This document shows positions 15,931 to 25,045 of a stretch of DNA of 64,000 bases, one piece after another. Each line of letters begins with the position of its first letter. Positions within the stretch are counted from its first letter, which is position 1. The position numbers and the translations under genes are program-made. Under the pieces are notes generated by a model that saw only the letters and a program-made list of their open reading frames with translations, did no database searches and had not been told where the DNA came from. The stretch covers positions 9,548,001 to 9,612,000 of the forward strand of contig NZ_CP066831.1 of the NCBI RefSeq assembly GCF_016598615.1, read 5' to 3'. Source of the DNA: Streptomyces liliifuscus (GTDB lineage: Bacteria; Actinomycetota; Actinomycetes; Streptomycetales; Streptomycetaceae).

Positions 15931-17481
15931 ATGACGGATCCGAATCTCCGGATACGAGGGCTGAGCAAGTCCTTCGGCGGCGTCAGGGCCCTGGACGGCG
16001 TGGATCTCACCGTCCCCGCCGGTCAGGTGCACGCTCTCCTGGGCCACAACGGCGCCGGCAAGTCCACCTTGATCAAGTGCCTGGGCGGCGCCTTTCCGCC
16101 GGACGCGGGCACGATCGAAGTGGGTGGGATCTCCCATGCGCGGCTGAGTCCGCGCGAGTCGATCGCCGCGGGCGTGGCGATCATCTTCCAGTCGCTCAGC
16201 GTCGTCGACTCCCTGACGGTGGCCGAGAACATCTTCCTCGGCCAGGAGTGGACCCGGTACGGGACCGTTCACCGCCGCGCCCAGGAGGAAGTGGCGGCCG
16301 GTCTGCTTGAACGGGTCGCGGCGAGCTGTTCGCCGCGTGACCGGGTGGCCGAACTGCCCATGGGACAAAGGCAGTTGGTGGAGATCGCCAAGGCCCTCAG
16401 CCGCAGCGCCTCGGTGCTGGTCCTGGACGAACCCACCGCCGCCCTGTCCGGGGCCGAGAGCGGCGCCCTGGCCGAACGGGTCGAGGACCTGCGCACCCAG
16501 GGTCTGGCCATCGTCTACGTCACCCATCTGCTCGCCGAGGTGGAACGGCTGGCGGACGCGGTGACGGTGTTGCGCGACGGCCGGGTCGCCCACCACTCGA
16601 CCGTGTCGGGGTACACGCGGAGTGAGTTGGTCGACGCCATCGTCGGTCGGCCGGAACCCGCTCCGCCCGGCACGGCGGAGGACAAGCCGGCCGACAGCGC
16701 CCCCGCAGTTCCGCGCGTTCCCCGACTCACGGCGGACGGGCTCCGAGGTCCCGGGTTCGGTCCCGTGGAGATCGGCGTCGGCGAGGGCGAGATCGTCGGA
16801 CTGTACGGGCTGATCGGCTCAGGCCGCACACGCATCCTGGAGACCCTCTTCGGCGGACGCCGCGCCTTGGGCGGCACGGTACGGGTGGGGGAGCGGGTCG
16901 TCACGCCCGCACGTCCCGCGGACGCGCTGGCCGCGGGGATCGCCCTCGTACCGGCGGACCGGCGCAGACAGGGTCTGTTCCCGGTGCTGAGCGCCCAGGA
17001 CAACGCGCTCCTGCCGACGATCCGTCCGCTCGCCCGGTACGGGCTACGGGCGCTGGGCGCCGAACGGCGGGTCTTCGACGCGATGTCCCGGGCGGTCGGG
17101 CTGCGCCCCGCCCGGCCGCGACTGCCGGCGGCCGCCTTCTCCGGCGGCAACCAGCAGAAGCTCGTCCTGGGCCGGTGGATCAACGAGGCTCGGGGCGTCG
17201 ACGTCCTGCTCCTCGACGAGCCCACCCAGGGTGTCGACGTCGGCGCCCGGCAGGAGATCTACCAGATCGTCTCGGCGCTCGCCGAACAGCGGGGCACCGC
17301 CGTGCTGTTCGCCTCCAGCGACCCGGAGGAGGTCGTCGCGCTCGCCCACCGCTGTCTGATCGTCTCCGCGGGCCGGATCGTGGGCGAACTGAGCGGCGCC
17401 GAACTTACCGAAGCCGCCCTGCTGTCGGCCGTCCACGACGCCGACGACACCGCCTCCACGACCTCGGAAGGAGCGGCATGA
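15931..17481 (+). CDS. Sugar-type ABC importer, dual ATPase subunit (RbsA/MglA type)
   Basis: A 516-aa protein with two fused nucleotide-binding domains. Domain 1 has Walker A GHNGAGKST (39-47) and Walker B VLVLDEPTAAL. Domain 2 has the degenerate A loop GLIGSGRTR usual for this class, the signature SGGNQQKLVLGRW and Walker B VLLLDEPTQGVD. It energises uptake of the ligand caught by the upstream lipoprotein. The stop overlaps the permease ATG (ATGA), so subunits are made in step. Confidence 0.95.
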   Translation: MTDPNLRIRGLSKSFGGVRALDGVDLTVPAGQVHALLGHNGAGKSTLIKCLGGAFPPDAGTIEVGGISHARLSPRESIAAGVAIIFQSLSVVDSLTVAENIFLGQEWTRYGTVHRRAQEEVAAGLLERVAASCSPRDRVAELPMGQRQLVEIAKALSRSASVLVLDEPTAALSGAESGALAERVEDLRTQGLAIVYVTHLLAEVERLADAVTVLRDGRVAHHSTVSGYTRSELVDAIVGRPEPAPPGTAEDKPADSAPAVPRVPRLTADGLRGPGFGPVEIGVGEGEIVGLYGLIGSGRTRILETLFGGRRALGGTVRVGERVVTPARPADALAAGIALVPADRRRQGLFPVLSAQDNALLPTIRPLARYGLRALGAERRVFDAMSRAVGLRPARPRLPAAAFSGGNQQKLVLGRWINEARGVDVLLLDEPTQGVDVGARQEIYQIVSALAEQRGTAVLFASSDPEEVVALAHRCLIVSAGRIVGELSGAELTEAALLSAVHDADDTASTTSEGAA

Positions 17482-18476
17482 CCACCGCGACCACGGCCCC
17501 GACCAACCGCCTGACACCGCGTCCGCGCGCCCTGGCCGCGGGCGGCCTGAACTCGGTGCGGCGCAATCCCCTGCTCGTCGTCCTCGCCCTCATGGTGCTG
17601 GTCTTCCAGCTGACGACCGGCAGCTTCCTCGACCCCGGCAACCTGAGCGGGATCGCCATCGACGCGGCCACCCTCGCCATCGTGGCCGTGCCACTGGCCT
17701 TGTTGGTCATCAGCGGCTACCTCGATCTCTCGGTCGGCTCCACGCTCGCCGTCGGCGGACTCGTGGCCGGCTGGCTCGCCGGACAGCAGCACCAGCCGCC
17801 CCTCGTCGCCGTGCTCGGCGCGCTGGCCGTGGGTGCGGCGGTGGGCGCCGTGAACGGCATCCTCTGCTGCTACCTGGGGCTGTCCGCCTTCATCGTGACG
17901 CTGGGCATGCTGACAGCGGTGCGCGGACTGGCACAGCAGCTCTTCCCACTGCCGCTGAGCAGCTTCGGGTCCGGGTTCGCCTGGCTCGGCGGATCGCGGA
18001 TCGCCGGGATCGACGCGCCGGTCGTCATCGCCGCGCTCGTCCTCGTGGCGGGTGCGCTGTTCCTGGCGCTCACCCCGGCCGGGCGGCACGTCTTCGCCAT
18101 CGGCGTCAACCGGGAGGCCGCCTACCTCTCCGGCATCAACATCCGCCGGACGCCCTTCGCGCTGTTCGTCGTCACGGGCGTGGCGGCGGCCCTCGCCGGG
18201 GCGATCAAGGCGTCGGTGCTGGACAGCGTGGTCGCCGGGACCTCCGGCGCGGGTTTCGAACTGACCGTACTCACCGCCGTACTGCTCGGTGGCGTCGCGC
18301 TCACCGGTGGCTCCGGTTCCGTCTTCGGTGTGCTGCTCGGCGTGCTCTTCCTGGGTTGTCTGCAGAACGGACTGACACTGCTGAGCGTGCCGACGTTCTG
18401 GCAGCAGATGGCCCAGGGAACCGCCCTGGTGGCAGGCGCGGCACTCGCCTACTTCGGCCCGCGGCTGACGCGGTGA
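17478..18476 (+). CDS. Sugar-type ABC importer, permease subunit (RbsC type)
   Basis: A 332-aa integral membrane protein with about 8-10 hydrophobic segments. The family motif SGYLDLSVGSTLAVGG and the late loop AVLLGGVALTGGSGSVFGVLLG identify the BPD_transp_2 permease type. It should form the channel with the dual ATPase. Only one permease gene is present, as in RbsC homodimers. The amidohydrolase starts 23 bp downstream, so the importer and hydrolase are probably co-transcribed. Confidence 0.94.
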   Translation: MTTATTAPTNRLTPRPRALAAGGLNSVRRNPLLVVLALMVLVFQLTTGSFLDPGNLSGIAIDAATLAIVAVPLALLVISGYLDLSVGSTLAVGGLVAGWLAGQQHQPPLVAVLGALAVGAAVGAVNGILCCYLGLSAFIVTLGMLTAVRGLAQQLFPLPLSSFGSGFAWLGGSRIAGIDAPVVIAALVLVAGALFLALTPAGRHVFAIGVNREAAYLSGINIRRTPFALFVVTGVAAALAGAIKASVLDSVVAGTSGAGFELTVLTAVLLGGVALTGGSGSVFGVLLGVLFLGCLQNGLTLLSVPTFWQQMAQGTALVAGAALAYFGPRLTR

Positions 18477-18499
18477 CCCCCCACTCCGAGAGGACTCAC

Positions 18500-20197
18500 G
18501 TGAACGACAACGCCCCCTCCCTCATCCTGACCGGCGGTCAGGTCCTCACCGTGGACGCCGACTTCGGTGTGGCCGAGGGCGTCGCCGTACGCGGCCGGGA
18601 CATCGTCGCCGTCGGCAGCGACGCCGAGATGCGCGCCCTGGCAGGGCCCGGCACCCGGGTCGTCGAACTCGACGGCCGGACCGTCCTGCCGGGCATCAAC
18701 GACTCCCATCTGCACGGGGCCGCGTACGGCATGACGAAGCCGCCGTTCGCCCTCGACGTCGGCCACCCGTCGGTCGGGTCCATCGCCGACATCACCGCTG
18801 CCGTGGAGAGGGCAGCAGGCGCGGCCCGGCCCGGCGAGTGGATCATCGGGCTGGGCTGGGACACCGGGTATCTGGCGGAGTGCCTGGCAGACCCGGACCG
18901 CTTCCCGCACCGCCGCGACCTGGACGCGGTCGCACCGCGGAACCCGGTCTGTCTGACCCACTTCTCCTCGCATCTCGTGTGGGTCAACAGCGCCGCGCTG
19001 CGCCTGTGCGGCATCGACGCGGCAAGCGTGCCGCCCCCCGGCGGCGTCATCGACACCGACTCCGCGGGGGAGCCCACCGGTATCCTTCGCGAGGCCGCCC
19101 AGGAACTCGTACAGGCCGAACTGCCCTCTCCCGACGCCGGTCAACGCCGCCGCGCCATCCAGGGTGTGGTGCGTGAGCTCCACTCACGCGGCATCACCAG
19201 CTACACCGAACCGGGCCTCGGCCCGGGCGGGGACACGTCCCTCTTCGGCGGGTTGAGCACCGACAACTGGATCGCCTACGCCGACCTCGCCGCGAGCGGT
19301 GAACTCCGGTGCCGGGTCAGCGTCCTGCTGCTGCCCGCGCCGATCGGCGGCTCGGCCGACGACGTGCGCAAGGGTCTGGCCGAGCTGCGGCGCCCCGAGT
19401 CCGCGGACCCGCGCCTCCTGAACGCCATCGGTGTCAAGATCTTCGCCGACGGGGTGCCGCCCAACGGCACGGCCTGGATGAGCGAGCCGTACACCGACGG
19501 CGGCAATGGTGCGCTGTGCGTGCACGGCGACACCCCCGGGCTCCGGAGCGACGAGTTGTCCGAGATGATCCGCGTCGCCCACGAGGCCGGCTTCCAACTC
19601 GGGGTGCACGTCACCGGCGACCTGGCCATCGACACGGTGGTCGACGCCTTCCTCGCGGCGAACGCGGCTGCACCGCGCCCGGATGCCCGGCACTACGTCA
19701 TCCACGGCGACTTCGTCGGCGCGGCCGGCCTCGCCAAGCTCGCCGCGCACGGCTACGGCGTCAACATGAACCCCGCCATCAAGTGGACCATCTCCGACCT
19801 GATGGACGAGGTCGTCGGCCCCGACCGCTCCGCCTACCAGTGGCCCGTACGGTCCGCCGTCGAGGCCGGAGTCACGGTCTGCGCCAGCTCCGACGCACCG
19901 ATCACCGAGCCCGACTGGCGGCAGGGAGTGGCCGCGATGATGCTGCGGGAGTCGAAGGCCAGCGGTCGGCCGAGCGGGCCCGAGCAGTGTGTGTCGTTCG
20001 CCGAGGCCGTGCGCGCCTACACGATCAATCCGGCCCGGCAGGACTTCGCCGAGGGCTGGAAGGGGTCCATCGAGGTCGGCAAGGTCGCGGACCTGTGCGT
20101 AATGGACCGCCCGCTGCTGGACCTGGACCCGCACTCGATCACGGACGCGCAGGTGGACCTGACGGTGTTCGACGGGCACGTCGTCCACGAGCGCTGA
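18500..20197 (+). CDS. Amidohydrolase, YtcJ-like (Amidohydro_3)
   Basis: A 565-aa metal-dependent hydrolase read from GTG 18500. The N-terminal beta sandwich (LILTGGQVLTVDADF) is followed by a TIM barrel with the metal HxH in LPGINDSHLHGA, a further barrel His in QLGVHVTGDLAIDTV, and the late Asp region CASSDAPITEPDW. The YtcJ group hydrolyses amides and related bonds of poorly defined substrates; some members act on N-acyl compounds. Following the importer genes, it may process the imported compound. No signal peptide, so it acts in the cytoplasm. Confidence 0.88.
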   Translation: MNDNAPSLILTGGQVLTVDADFGVAEGVAVRGRDIVAVGSDAEMRALAGPGTRVVELDGRTVLPGINDSHLHGAAYGMTKPPFALDVGHPSVGSIADITAAVERAAGAARPGEWIIGLGWDTGYLAECLADPDRFPHRRDLDAVAPRNPVCLTHFSSHLVWVNSAALRLCGIDAASVPPPGGVIDTDSAGEPTGILREAAQELVQAELPSPDAGQRRRAIQGVVRELHSRGITSYTEPGLGPGGDTSLFGGLSTDNWIAYADLAASGELRCRVSVLLLPAPIGGSADDVRKGLAELRRPESADPRLLNAIGVKIFADGVPPNGTAWMSEPYTDGGNGALCVHGDTPGLRSDELSEMIRVAHEAGFQLGVHVTGDLAIDTVVDAFLAANAAAPRPDARHYVIHGDFVGAAGLAKLAAHGYGVNMNPAIKWTISDLMDEVVGPDRSAYQWPVRSAVEAGVTVCASSDAPITEPDWRQGVAAMMLRESKASGRPSGPEQCVSFAEAVRAYTINPARQDFAEGWKGSIEVGKVADLCVMDRPLLDLDPHSITDAQVDLTVFDGHVVHER

Positions 20198-20232
20198 TCT
20201 CCCCGGCCCAGGCTGCCAGCCCCTCCCTGACA

Positions 20233-20248
20233 CGTTTGGGGTCAAAAT
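20233..20248. promoter_or_regulatory. Island palindrome, copy 7
   Basis: CGTTTGG-GG-TCAAAAT, 44 bp upstream of the LLM oxidoreductase start. The right arm is the most degenerate of the seven. Confidence 0.65.
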
Positions 20249-20292
20249 ACATGCCGGTCTGTCACCACCGGCGCAAGCGAAGGATGCTCACG

Positions 20293-21234
20293 ATGACCGA
20301 CACGCCACGCATGCTGCTGGTCCTGAGCGAGAACTGGACCCTGACCGGCGGCCGGGCCGACCTGCCCGCCGCCGTACGGTGGGCCCGCGAGGCCGAGGAC
20401 GCCGGCTTCGACTCCGTCATGGTCAGCGAACACGTCGTGCTGGGCCCCGACGCGGCCGCCGACGGCATCATGGGCAACCCCCGGGACTACGCCCTCCCGG
20501 GGAACCAGGACCCCTACACCCCCTGGCCCAATTCACTGCTCCTGCTGTCCGCCATCGCCTCCGTCACCGAACGCCTGCGCCTGGCCGCCGCCGCGGTGCT
20601 GGCGCCCCTGCGTCATCCTCTGCTCATGGCCCGCGAACTGGGCACTCTCGATCTGATCAGCGAGGGGCGGCTGCTGGTGCAGCCGACGGTCAGCTGGAGC
20701 AAGGACGAGTACGACGCTCTCGGCGTCCCCTTCGGCCGGCGCGGGCGCCTGCTCGACGAGCACCTCGACGTCTGGGCGAAGGCCTGGGGACCATCACCGA
20801 TTTCCCACGAGAGCGAGCACTACCCGTTCCGGGACGTCTACTTCGAGCCCAAGGCCTTCCGTCCCGAGGGCCCGAGGCTGTGGTTCGGCGGCCAGCGCCT
20901 CAACGGCCCCGTCCTGCGCCGGCTCGTACGGTACGGCCACGGCTTCCACCCGCTGGGCCGGCCGACGCCGCAGGACCTACAGGTGCTCAAGGACGCCATG
21001 GCCGCGGCAGGCCGGGATGTCGCCGAGATGGAGATGATCGGCGGCACCCAGGCCGTGTTTCCCGACGACCACTCCACGGCGGACCTCGGCGCGGCGCTCG
21101 CGAGCATCCCGGAACAACTGGAACAGGGCTTCACGACGTTCTGCGTCAAGCCGAACCAGTTCATCGACGACCCGGACGCGATCGGAGCGTTCTGCCGAGA
21201 CGTGATGCGCCGCGTGAATGCTCCGACCGCTTGA
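20293..21234 (+). CDS. LLM-class F420- or FMN-dependent oxidoreductase
   Basis: A 313-aa luciferase-like monooxygenase-fold protein. Segments such as WAREAEDAGFDSVMVSEHV, the TERLRLAAAAVLAPLRHP barrel strand and GRLLVQPTVSWSKDEYDALG match the LLM class that uses F420 or FMN. ATG 20293 is preferred over 20284 because AGGA is correctly spaced for it. It has its own island palindrome, which ties it to the regulon as a candidate for the oxidation step that the cluster otherwise lacks. Cofactor and reaction are not determinable from sequence reading. Confidence 0.85.
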   Translation: MTDTPRMLLVLSENWTLTGGRADLPAAVRWAREAEDAGFDSVMVSEHVVLGPDAAADGIMGNPRDYALPGNQDPYTPWPNSLLLLSAIASVTERLRLAAAAVLAPLRHPLLMARELGTLDLISEGRLLVQPTVSWSKDEYDALGVPFGRRGRLLDEHLDVWAKAWGPSPISHESEHYPFRDVYFEPKAFRPEGPRLWFGGQRLNGPVLRRLVRYGHGFHPLGRPTPQDLQVLKDAMAAAGRDVAEMEMIGGTQAVFPDDHSTADLGAALASIPEQLEQGFTTFCVKPNQFIDDPDAIGAFCRDVMRRVNAPTA

Positions 21235-21615
21235 TGTCGAGCGTTTCGCGCGGGCGGCCGTTGACCTCGGTGGCCACTGCTGCGAGGTGTTTCGGTCCGT
21301 GGGCTGAGAGGTGTTCTGCCCAGTGCGCGCCGCAGGGGCCGAGACCAGGCTCAACTCGCCGCCGGAACCCGCAGGTTCTTCTGCCGCCGCCAACGCCAAC
21401 CGCACGTCATCCGCGGCTGCTTCGGTGTCCCGCGCGTTCGCTACACCCTTGAACACAACCTTTTGAGTTTCGGATCAACAGAGTCGGCATCCGCAAGGTC
21501 ACATCCAACGACATGGCGACGAAGGACGTCGGGTTGCCCCTCGTATTGACGGCGGCTCACCGCATGGAGACCATCTGAGAGCGCTCTCTGACGCGGACAT
21601 GATCAGGAGGACCTG
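21235..21615. promoter_or_regulatory. Intergenic region upstream of GH43 gene
   Basis: No credible gene in these 381 bp. It holds a perfect 12-bp palindrome at 21577-21588 and an AGGAGG site at 21605-21610 before the TTG start of the glycosidase. A poor half match to the island palindrome near 21468-21476 was not accepted. Confidence 0.6.
21577..21588. promoter_or_regulatory. LacI-type palindromic operator GAGAGCGCTCTC
   Basis: A perfect 12-bp palindrome with the central CG step and AGCGCT core seen in LacI/CebR-type operators of Streptomyces sugar genes. It lies 28 bp before the glycosidase start, so carbohydrate-dependent repression is likely. No lacI-type gene is in the window. Confidence 0.65.
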
Positions 21616-22722
21616 TTGTCTCTCACCCGCTGGCTCGTCGGCATCGTTTCGCTCGGACTTGTTGGCACCCTTGCCTTCGGGCAAGTTGTGACCACCGCCG
21701 GACCCGCCGAAGCCGTCACCGCAGTGGCGGACGACCAGCCGTCCACGCTCGGTCGCACCCTCCTCGGCGGCGCCGACCCGAGCGTCATCAAGGTCGGCGA
21801 CCTCTATGTCTCCGCCAAGTCCGTGGACGGCGGTATCGCGGTGCGGTCGGCTTCCACCCTTGAGGGGATCGCCACCGCACCCAAGCAGCAGGTGTGGCGG
21901 GACACAGGCGGCCTCGGCGAGGTCTGGGCCCCGGAGATCGTGCACCACGACGGCAACTACCGCATCTACTTCGCCGCCGGCACGGGTGCGGCCCACCGCA
22001 TGTACCACATCAGCTCGGCCAGCCCGGGCACCGGCTACTCCGCCGCCACCAAGGTCGCCCTGCCCGGTGACAAGTGGGCCATCGACGGGGCGCCCTTCAC
22101 ATTCGGCGGCCAGCGCTGGTTCGTGTGGTCCGGCTGGTCCGGCGACACCAACGTCGAGCAGAACCTGTACATCGCCCGGATGAGCAGTCCCACCACGACC
22201 ACCGGCGGCCGTTACGTCGTATCGCAGCCGCGTGAGCCGTGGGAACGGGTCGTAGGCAACCCGTACATCAACGAGGCGCCCCAGCCGATCGTCGACCCCA
22301 ACGGGCAGCTGCACATCGTGTACTCCGCGAACGGCAGTTGGAGCAGCCAGTACTGCATCGCCGACCTGCGGCTGCGAGCCGGTGGCGATCCCACGTACGT
22401 GTGGGACTGGTACAAGAGCAACGGCTGCCTGTTCGGCTCGCATGCCTCGTCCATGATGTCGGGCTGGCATCCCACGCTGAACGTCGACGGTCCCGGCCAC
22501 CACACGTTCGTCCTGCCGCGCGGTGACGTCGCCGCCGGCCCGCCGTCCGGCAACCGGTTCCCGACCATGTTCCATGCGGTCGCCAAGGGCACGCCGTACT
22601 CGTGGTCCAACCGCTACTGGTACACCGGCACTGCCGTCTGGTGGGGCAGCACCACGTATCGCCGGGCCAACGTCCCCGGCGCCACCACCGACATCGGGTA
22701 CAGCCTCAAGTTCTTCGAATGA
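21616..22722 (+). CDS. Secreted glycoside hydrolase, GH43-like (arabinofuranosidase type)
   Basis: A 368-aa protein starting at TTG 21616 behind AGGAGG. A signal peptide of about 33 residues precedes a five-bladed beta-propeller pattern: ADPSVIKVGDLYV (Asp54 as likely base), EVWAPEIVHHDGNYRIYFAA, IDGAPFTFGGQRW, and INEAPQPIVDPNGQLHIVYSA with the candidate acid Glu. These are GH43 signatures; many such Streptomyces enzymes release arabinose or xylose from plant polymers. It stands alone behind a LacI-type palindrome. Confidence 0.82.
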   Translation: MSLTRWLVGIVSLGLVGTLAFGQVVTTAGPAEAVTAVADDQPSTLGRTLLGGADPSVIKVGDLYVSAKSVDGGIAVRSASTLEGIATAPKQQVWRDTGGLGEVWAPEIVHHDGNYRIYFAAGTGAAHRMYHISSASPGTGYSAATKVALPGDKWAIDGAPFTFGGQRWFVWSGWSGDTNVEQNLYIARMSSPTTTTGGRYVVSQPREPWERVVGNPYINEAPQPIVDPNGQLHIVYSANGSWSSQYCIADLRLRAGGDPTYVWDWYKSNGCLFGSHASSMMSGWHPTLNVDGPGHHTFVLPRGDVAAGPPSGNRFPTMFHAVAKGTPYSWSNRYWYTGTAVWWGSTTYRRANVPGATTDIGYSLKFFE

Positions 22723-23404
22723 GAACCGTGGCCGGGCTCCCTCGACCGCGTTTCCTCGGCGCAGCGAGCGCGATCGGTCTCGCCGCTGCGTTCGGGGAGT
22801 GGGAGCCGGCATCGACTGCACGGAATGCCGGTCCGCCGGGCCGGGTGGCGGGCGCACTCGGCGTCCATGGCCTCGCAGGCGCCCTCGGCTGCACCGTCCC
22901 GGGCAGAGACGGCCGACGAGTGGGCGAAGTATGCGCGCCACCCGGCCATCGTGCCGAAGTTCATCTGCCGCTCTGTCGGCCGGCTTCTTCTGCGGCCGCT
23001 GCCGCGCCGGCACGTCCACGAGCCGGTCCCGGGGCAGGACCAGTCCGCGCAGGTCCATGAAGAGGAACAGGGGCGTCACCGTCAAGGCGGGCACGGAGAC
23101 GGAGCGGCCGGTCACCGCCGCCCAGGGGACCGACACCCGGTTTCGCCACCGTGGGCATCCGCGTCGACAGCGGGAACGAGGAGATCGAGCGTGGCCGGCC
23201 GGTGCCGGTGGTGACCGCTCCGCACGCGGACGACGCCGTACTGGCACTCGACGCAGGACCGGACGGCAGCCCCCTTTTGCCGGACTGGACCCGGCTCACA
23301 GCCGGCGACCGGTACGACGACCTCGTGTCTCCTTCGGTGCGGACGACGTGCCGCCGATCGCGGCTCAGGCCGCGATCAGCGCCGTCATGACGATCTCGTC
23401 CGCG
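22723..23404. other. Decayed or non-coding region with gene remnants
   Basis: About 680 bp without an intact gene. Just after the GH43 stop, a plus-strand reading begins MRTVAGLPRPRFLGAASAIG, which resembles a twin-arginine signal, then loses sense. Another frame near 23151-23330 gives a plausible hydrophilic segment (GIRVDSGNEEIERG). Frames shift repeatedly, so this looks like one or more broken secreted-protein genes. A 9-bp hairpin at 23356-23377 ends the region. Confidence 0.45.
23356..23377 (-). terminator. Hairpin terminator downstream of pgm
   Basis: GATCGCGGC-TCAG-GCCGCGATC, a perfect 9-bp stem with a 4-nt loop, 28 bp beyond the pgm stop codon. Confidence 0.7.
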
Positions 23405-25045
23405 TCAGGCGTTGAGTGCCGCCAGTACCACGGACCTGGCCTCCTCCTGGACTTGGTGCAGGTGGTCCGGGCCGAGGAAGGACTCGCCGTAGATCTTGTA
23501 GACGTCCTCGGTGCCCGAAGGGCGGGCGGCGAACCAGGCGTTGGTGGTGGCGACCTTGATGCCGCCGAGGGCCGCGCCGTTGCCGGGGGCCTCGGTGAGG
23601 ACCGTGGTGACCGGTTCGCCGGCGAGGGTGTCGGCGGTGACCTGGCTCGGGGACAGCTTGGCGAGCAGGGCCTTCTCCTCGCGGGAGGCCGGGGCGTCGA
23701 CGCGTGCGTAGGCCGGGGCGCCGAAGCGGTCGGTGAGTTGCGCGTAGTGCTGCGACGGGGTCCTGCCCGTGACCGCCGTGATCTCGGAGGCGAGCAGGGC
23801 CAGGATGATGCCGTCCTTGTCGGTGGTCCACACCGAGCCGTCGCGGCGCAGGAAGGACGCGCCCGCCGACTCCTCGCCGCCGAAGCCGAGCGTGCCGTCG
23901 GACAGGCCGTCCACGAACCACTTGAAGCCGACCGGGACTTCGACCAGTTGCCTACCGACGTCCGCCGCCACCCGGTCGATCATGCTCGACGACACCAGGG
24001 TCTTGCCGATCCCGGCGCCCGCGGGCCACTGCTCCCGGTGCGAGAACAAGTATGAAATCGCCACGGCCAGATAGTGGTTGGGGTTCATCAGGCCCCCGTC
24101 CGGCGTGACGATGCCGTGCCGGTCGGCGTCGGCGTCGTTGCCGGTCGAGATGTCGAAGCGGTCCCGCTGCTCGATGAGCGAGGCCATGGCGTACGGCGAG
24201 GAGCAGTCCATGCGGATCTTGCCGTCCCAGTCCAGCGTCATGAAGCGCCAGGTGGGGTCGGTGAGCGGGTTCACCACCGTCAGGTCGAGGCGGTGCTCGT
24301 CGGCGATGCGGCCCCAGTACGCGACCGAGGCGCCGCCCAGCGGATCGGCGCCGATGCGCACTCCGGCGGCCCGGATCGCGTCCAGGTCCAGCACGTTCGG
24401 CAGGTCGGCGACATAGGTGCCGAGGAAGTCGTACCGGCCGGTGCCGGGTGCGGCCAGGGCGCGGGCGTAGGGGATGCGCCGTACGTCCTTCAGGCCGCCG
24501 GTGATGATCTCGTTGGCGCGGTCCTGGATCCAGGAGGTCGCCTCGGAGCCCGCGGGGCCGCCGTTCGGCGGGTTGTACTTGAAGCCGCCGTCGGCGGGCG
24601 GGTTGTGCGAGGGCGTGACCACCACGCCGTCGGCGAGCGCCGAGGTGCGGTTGCGGTTGTGGGTGAGGATGGCGTGCGAGACGGCCGGGGTGGGTGTGTA
24701 ACCGTCGGTCTGGTCGATGAGGACGGTCACGTCGTTGGCGGCGAACACCTCCAGCGCCGTGATCCGCGCGGGCTCGGACAGTGCGTGGGTGTCGGCGCCG
24801 AGGAAGAGGGGGCCGTCGGTGCCCTGGGCGGCGCGGTACTCGCAGATGGCCTGGCTGGTGGCCGCGATGTGGTCCTCGTTGAATGCCGTCGCGAGGGCCG
24901 AGCCGCGGTGTCCCGAGGTACCGAACGCCACCCGCTGCCCGGGATCGGCCGGGTCGGGGTGCAGCGCGTAGTACGCCGTGACCAGGCGGGCCACATCGAT
25001 GAGGTCCTCGGGCCCGGCGACCTGCCCCGCTCGCGCGTTCTGCAT
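23405..25045 (-). CDS. pgm: Phosphoglucomutase (alpha-D-glucose phosphate-specific)
   Basis: A 546-aa phosphohexomutase, the normal length. The phospho-serine loop is VVVTPSHNPP with Ser146, the metal loop GNDADADRHG, the sugar loop FGGEESAGAS and the phosphate-binding end ARPSGTEDVYKIYGES. It converts glucose 1-phosphate and glucose 6-phosphate for glycogen, trehalose and cell-wall sugar supply. ATG 25045 (MQNARAG) is chosen because GGAG lies 8 nt upstream; an in-frame start 45 bp earlier has no better site. It is transcribed alone. Confidence 0.97.
   Translation of the reverse strand: MQNARAGQVAGPEDLIDVARLVTAYYALHPDPADPGQRVAFGTSGHRGSALATAFNEDHIAATSQAICEYRAAQGTDGPLFLGADTHALSEPARITALEVFAANDVTVLIDQTDGYTPTPAVSHAILTHNRNRTSALADGVVVTPSHNPPADGGFKYNPPNGGPAGSEATSWIQDRANEIITGGLKDVRRIPYARALAAPGTGRYDFLGTYVADLPNVLDLDAIRAAGVRIGADPLGGASVAYWGRIADEHRLDLTVVNPLTDPTWRFMTLDWDGKIRMDCSSPYAMASLIEQRDRFDISTGNDADADRHGIVTPDGGLMNPNHYLAVAISYLFSHREQWPAGAGIGKTLVSSSMIDRVAADVGRQLVEVPVGFKWFVDGLSDGTLGFGGEESAGASFLRRDGSVWTTDKDGIILALLASEITAVTGRTPSQHYAQLTDRFGAPAYARVDAPASREEKALLAKLSPSQVTADTLAGEPVTTVLTEAPGNGAALGGIKVATTNAWFAARPSGTEDVYKIYGESFLGPDHLHQVQEEARSVVLAALNA

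Noticed and set aside
21461..21478. Possible eighth island palindrome (GTTTCGGATCAAC) before the GH43 gene
   Set aside because: The arms do not align with the 7+2+7 spacing, and the GH43 gene already has a perfect LacI-type palindrome.
21499..23247. Long minus-strand open frame across the GH43 gene and the decayed region
   Set aside because: It is antisense to a well-supported GH43-like gene and shows Arg/Gly/Pro-rich shadow composition without any domain.
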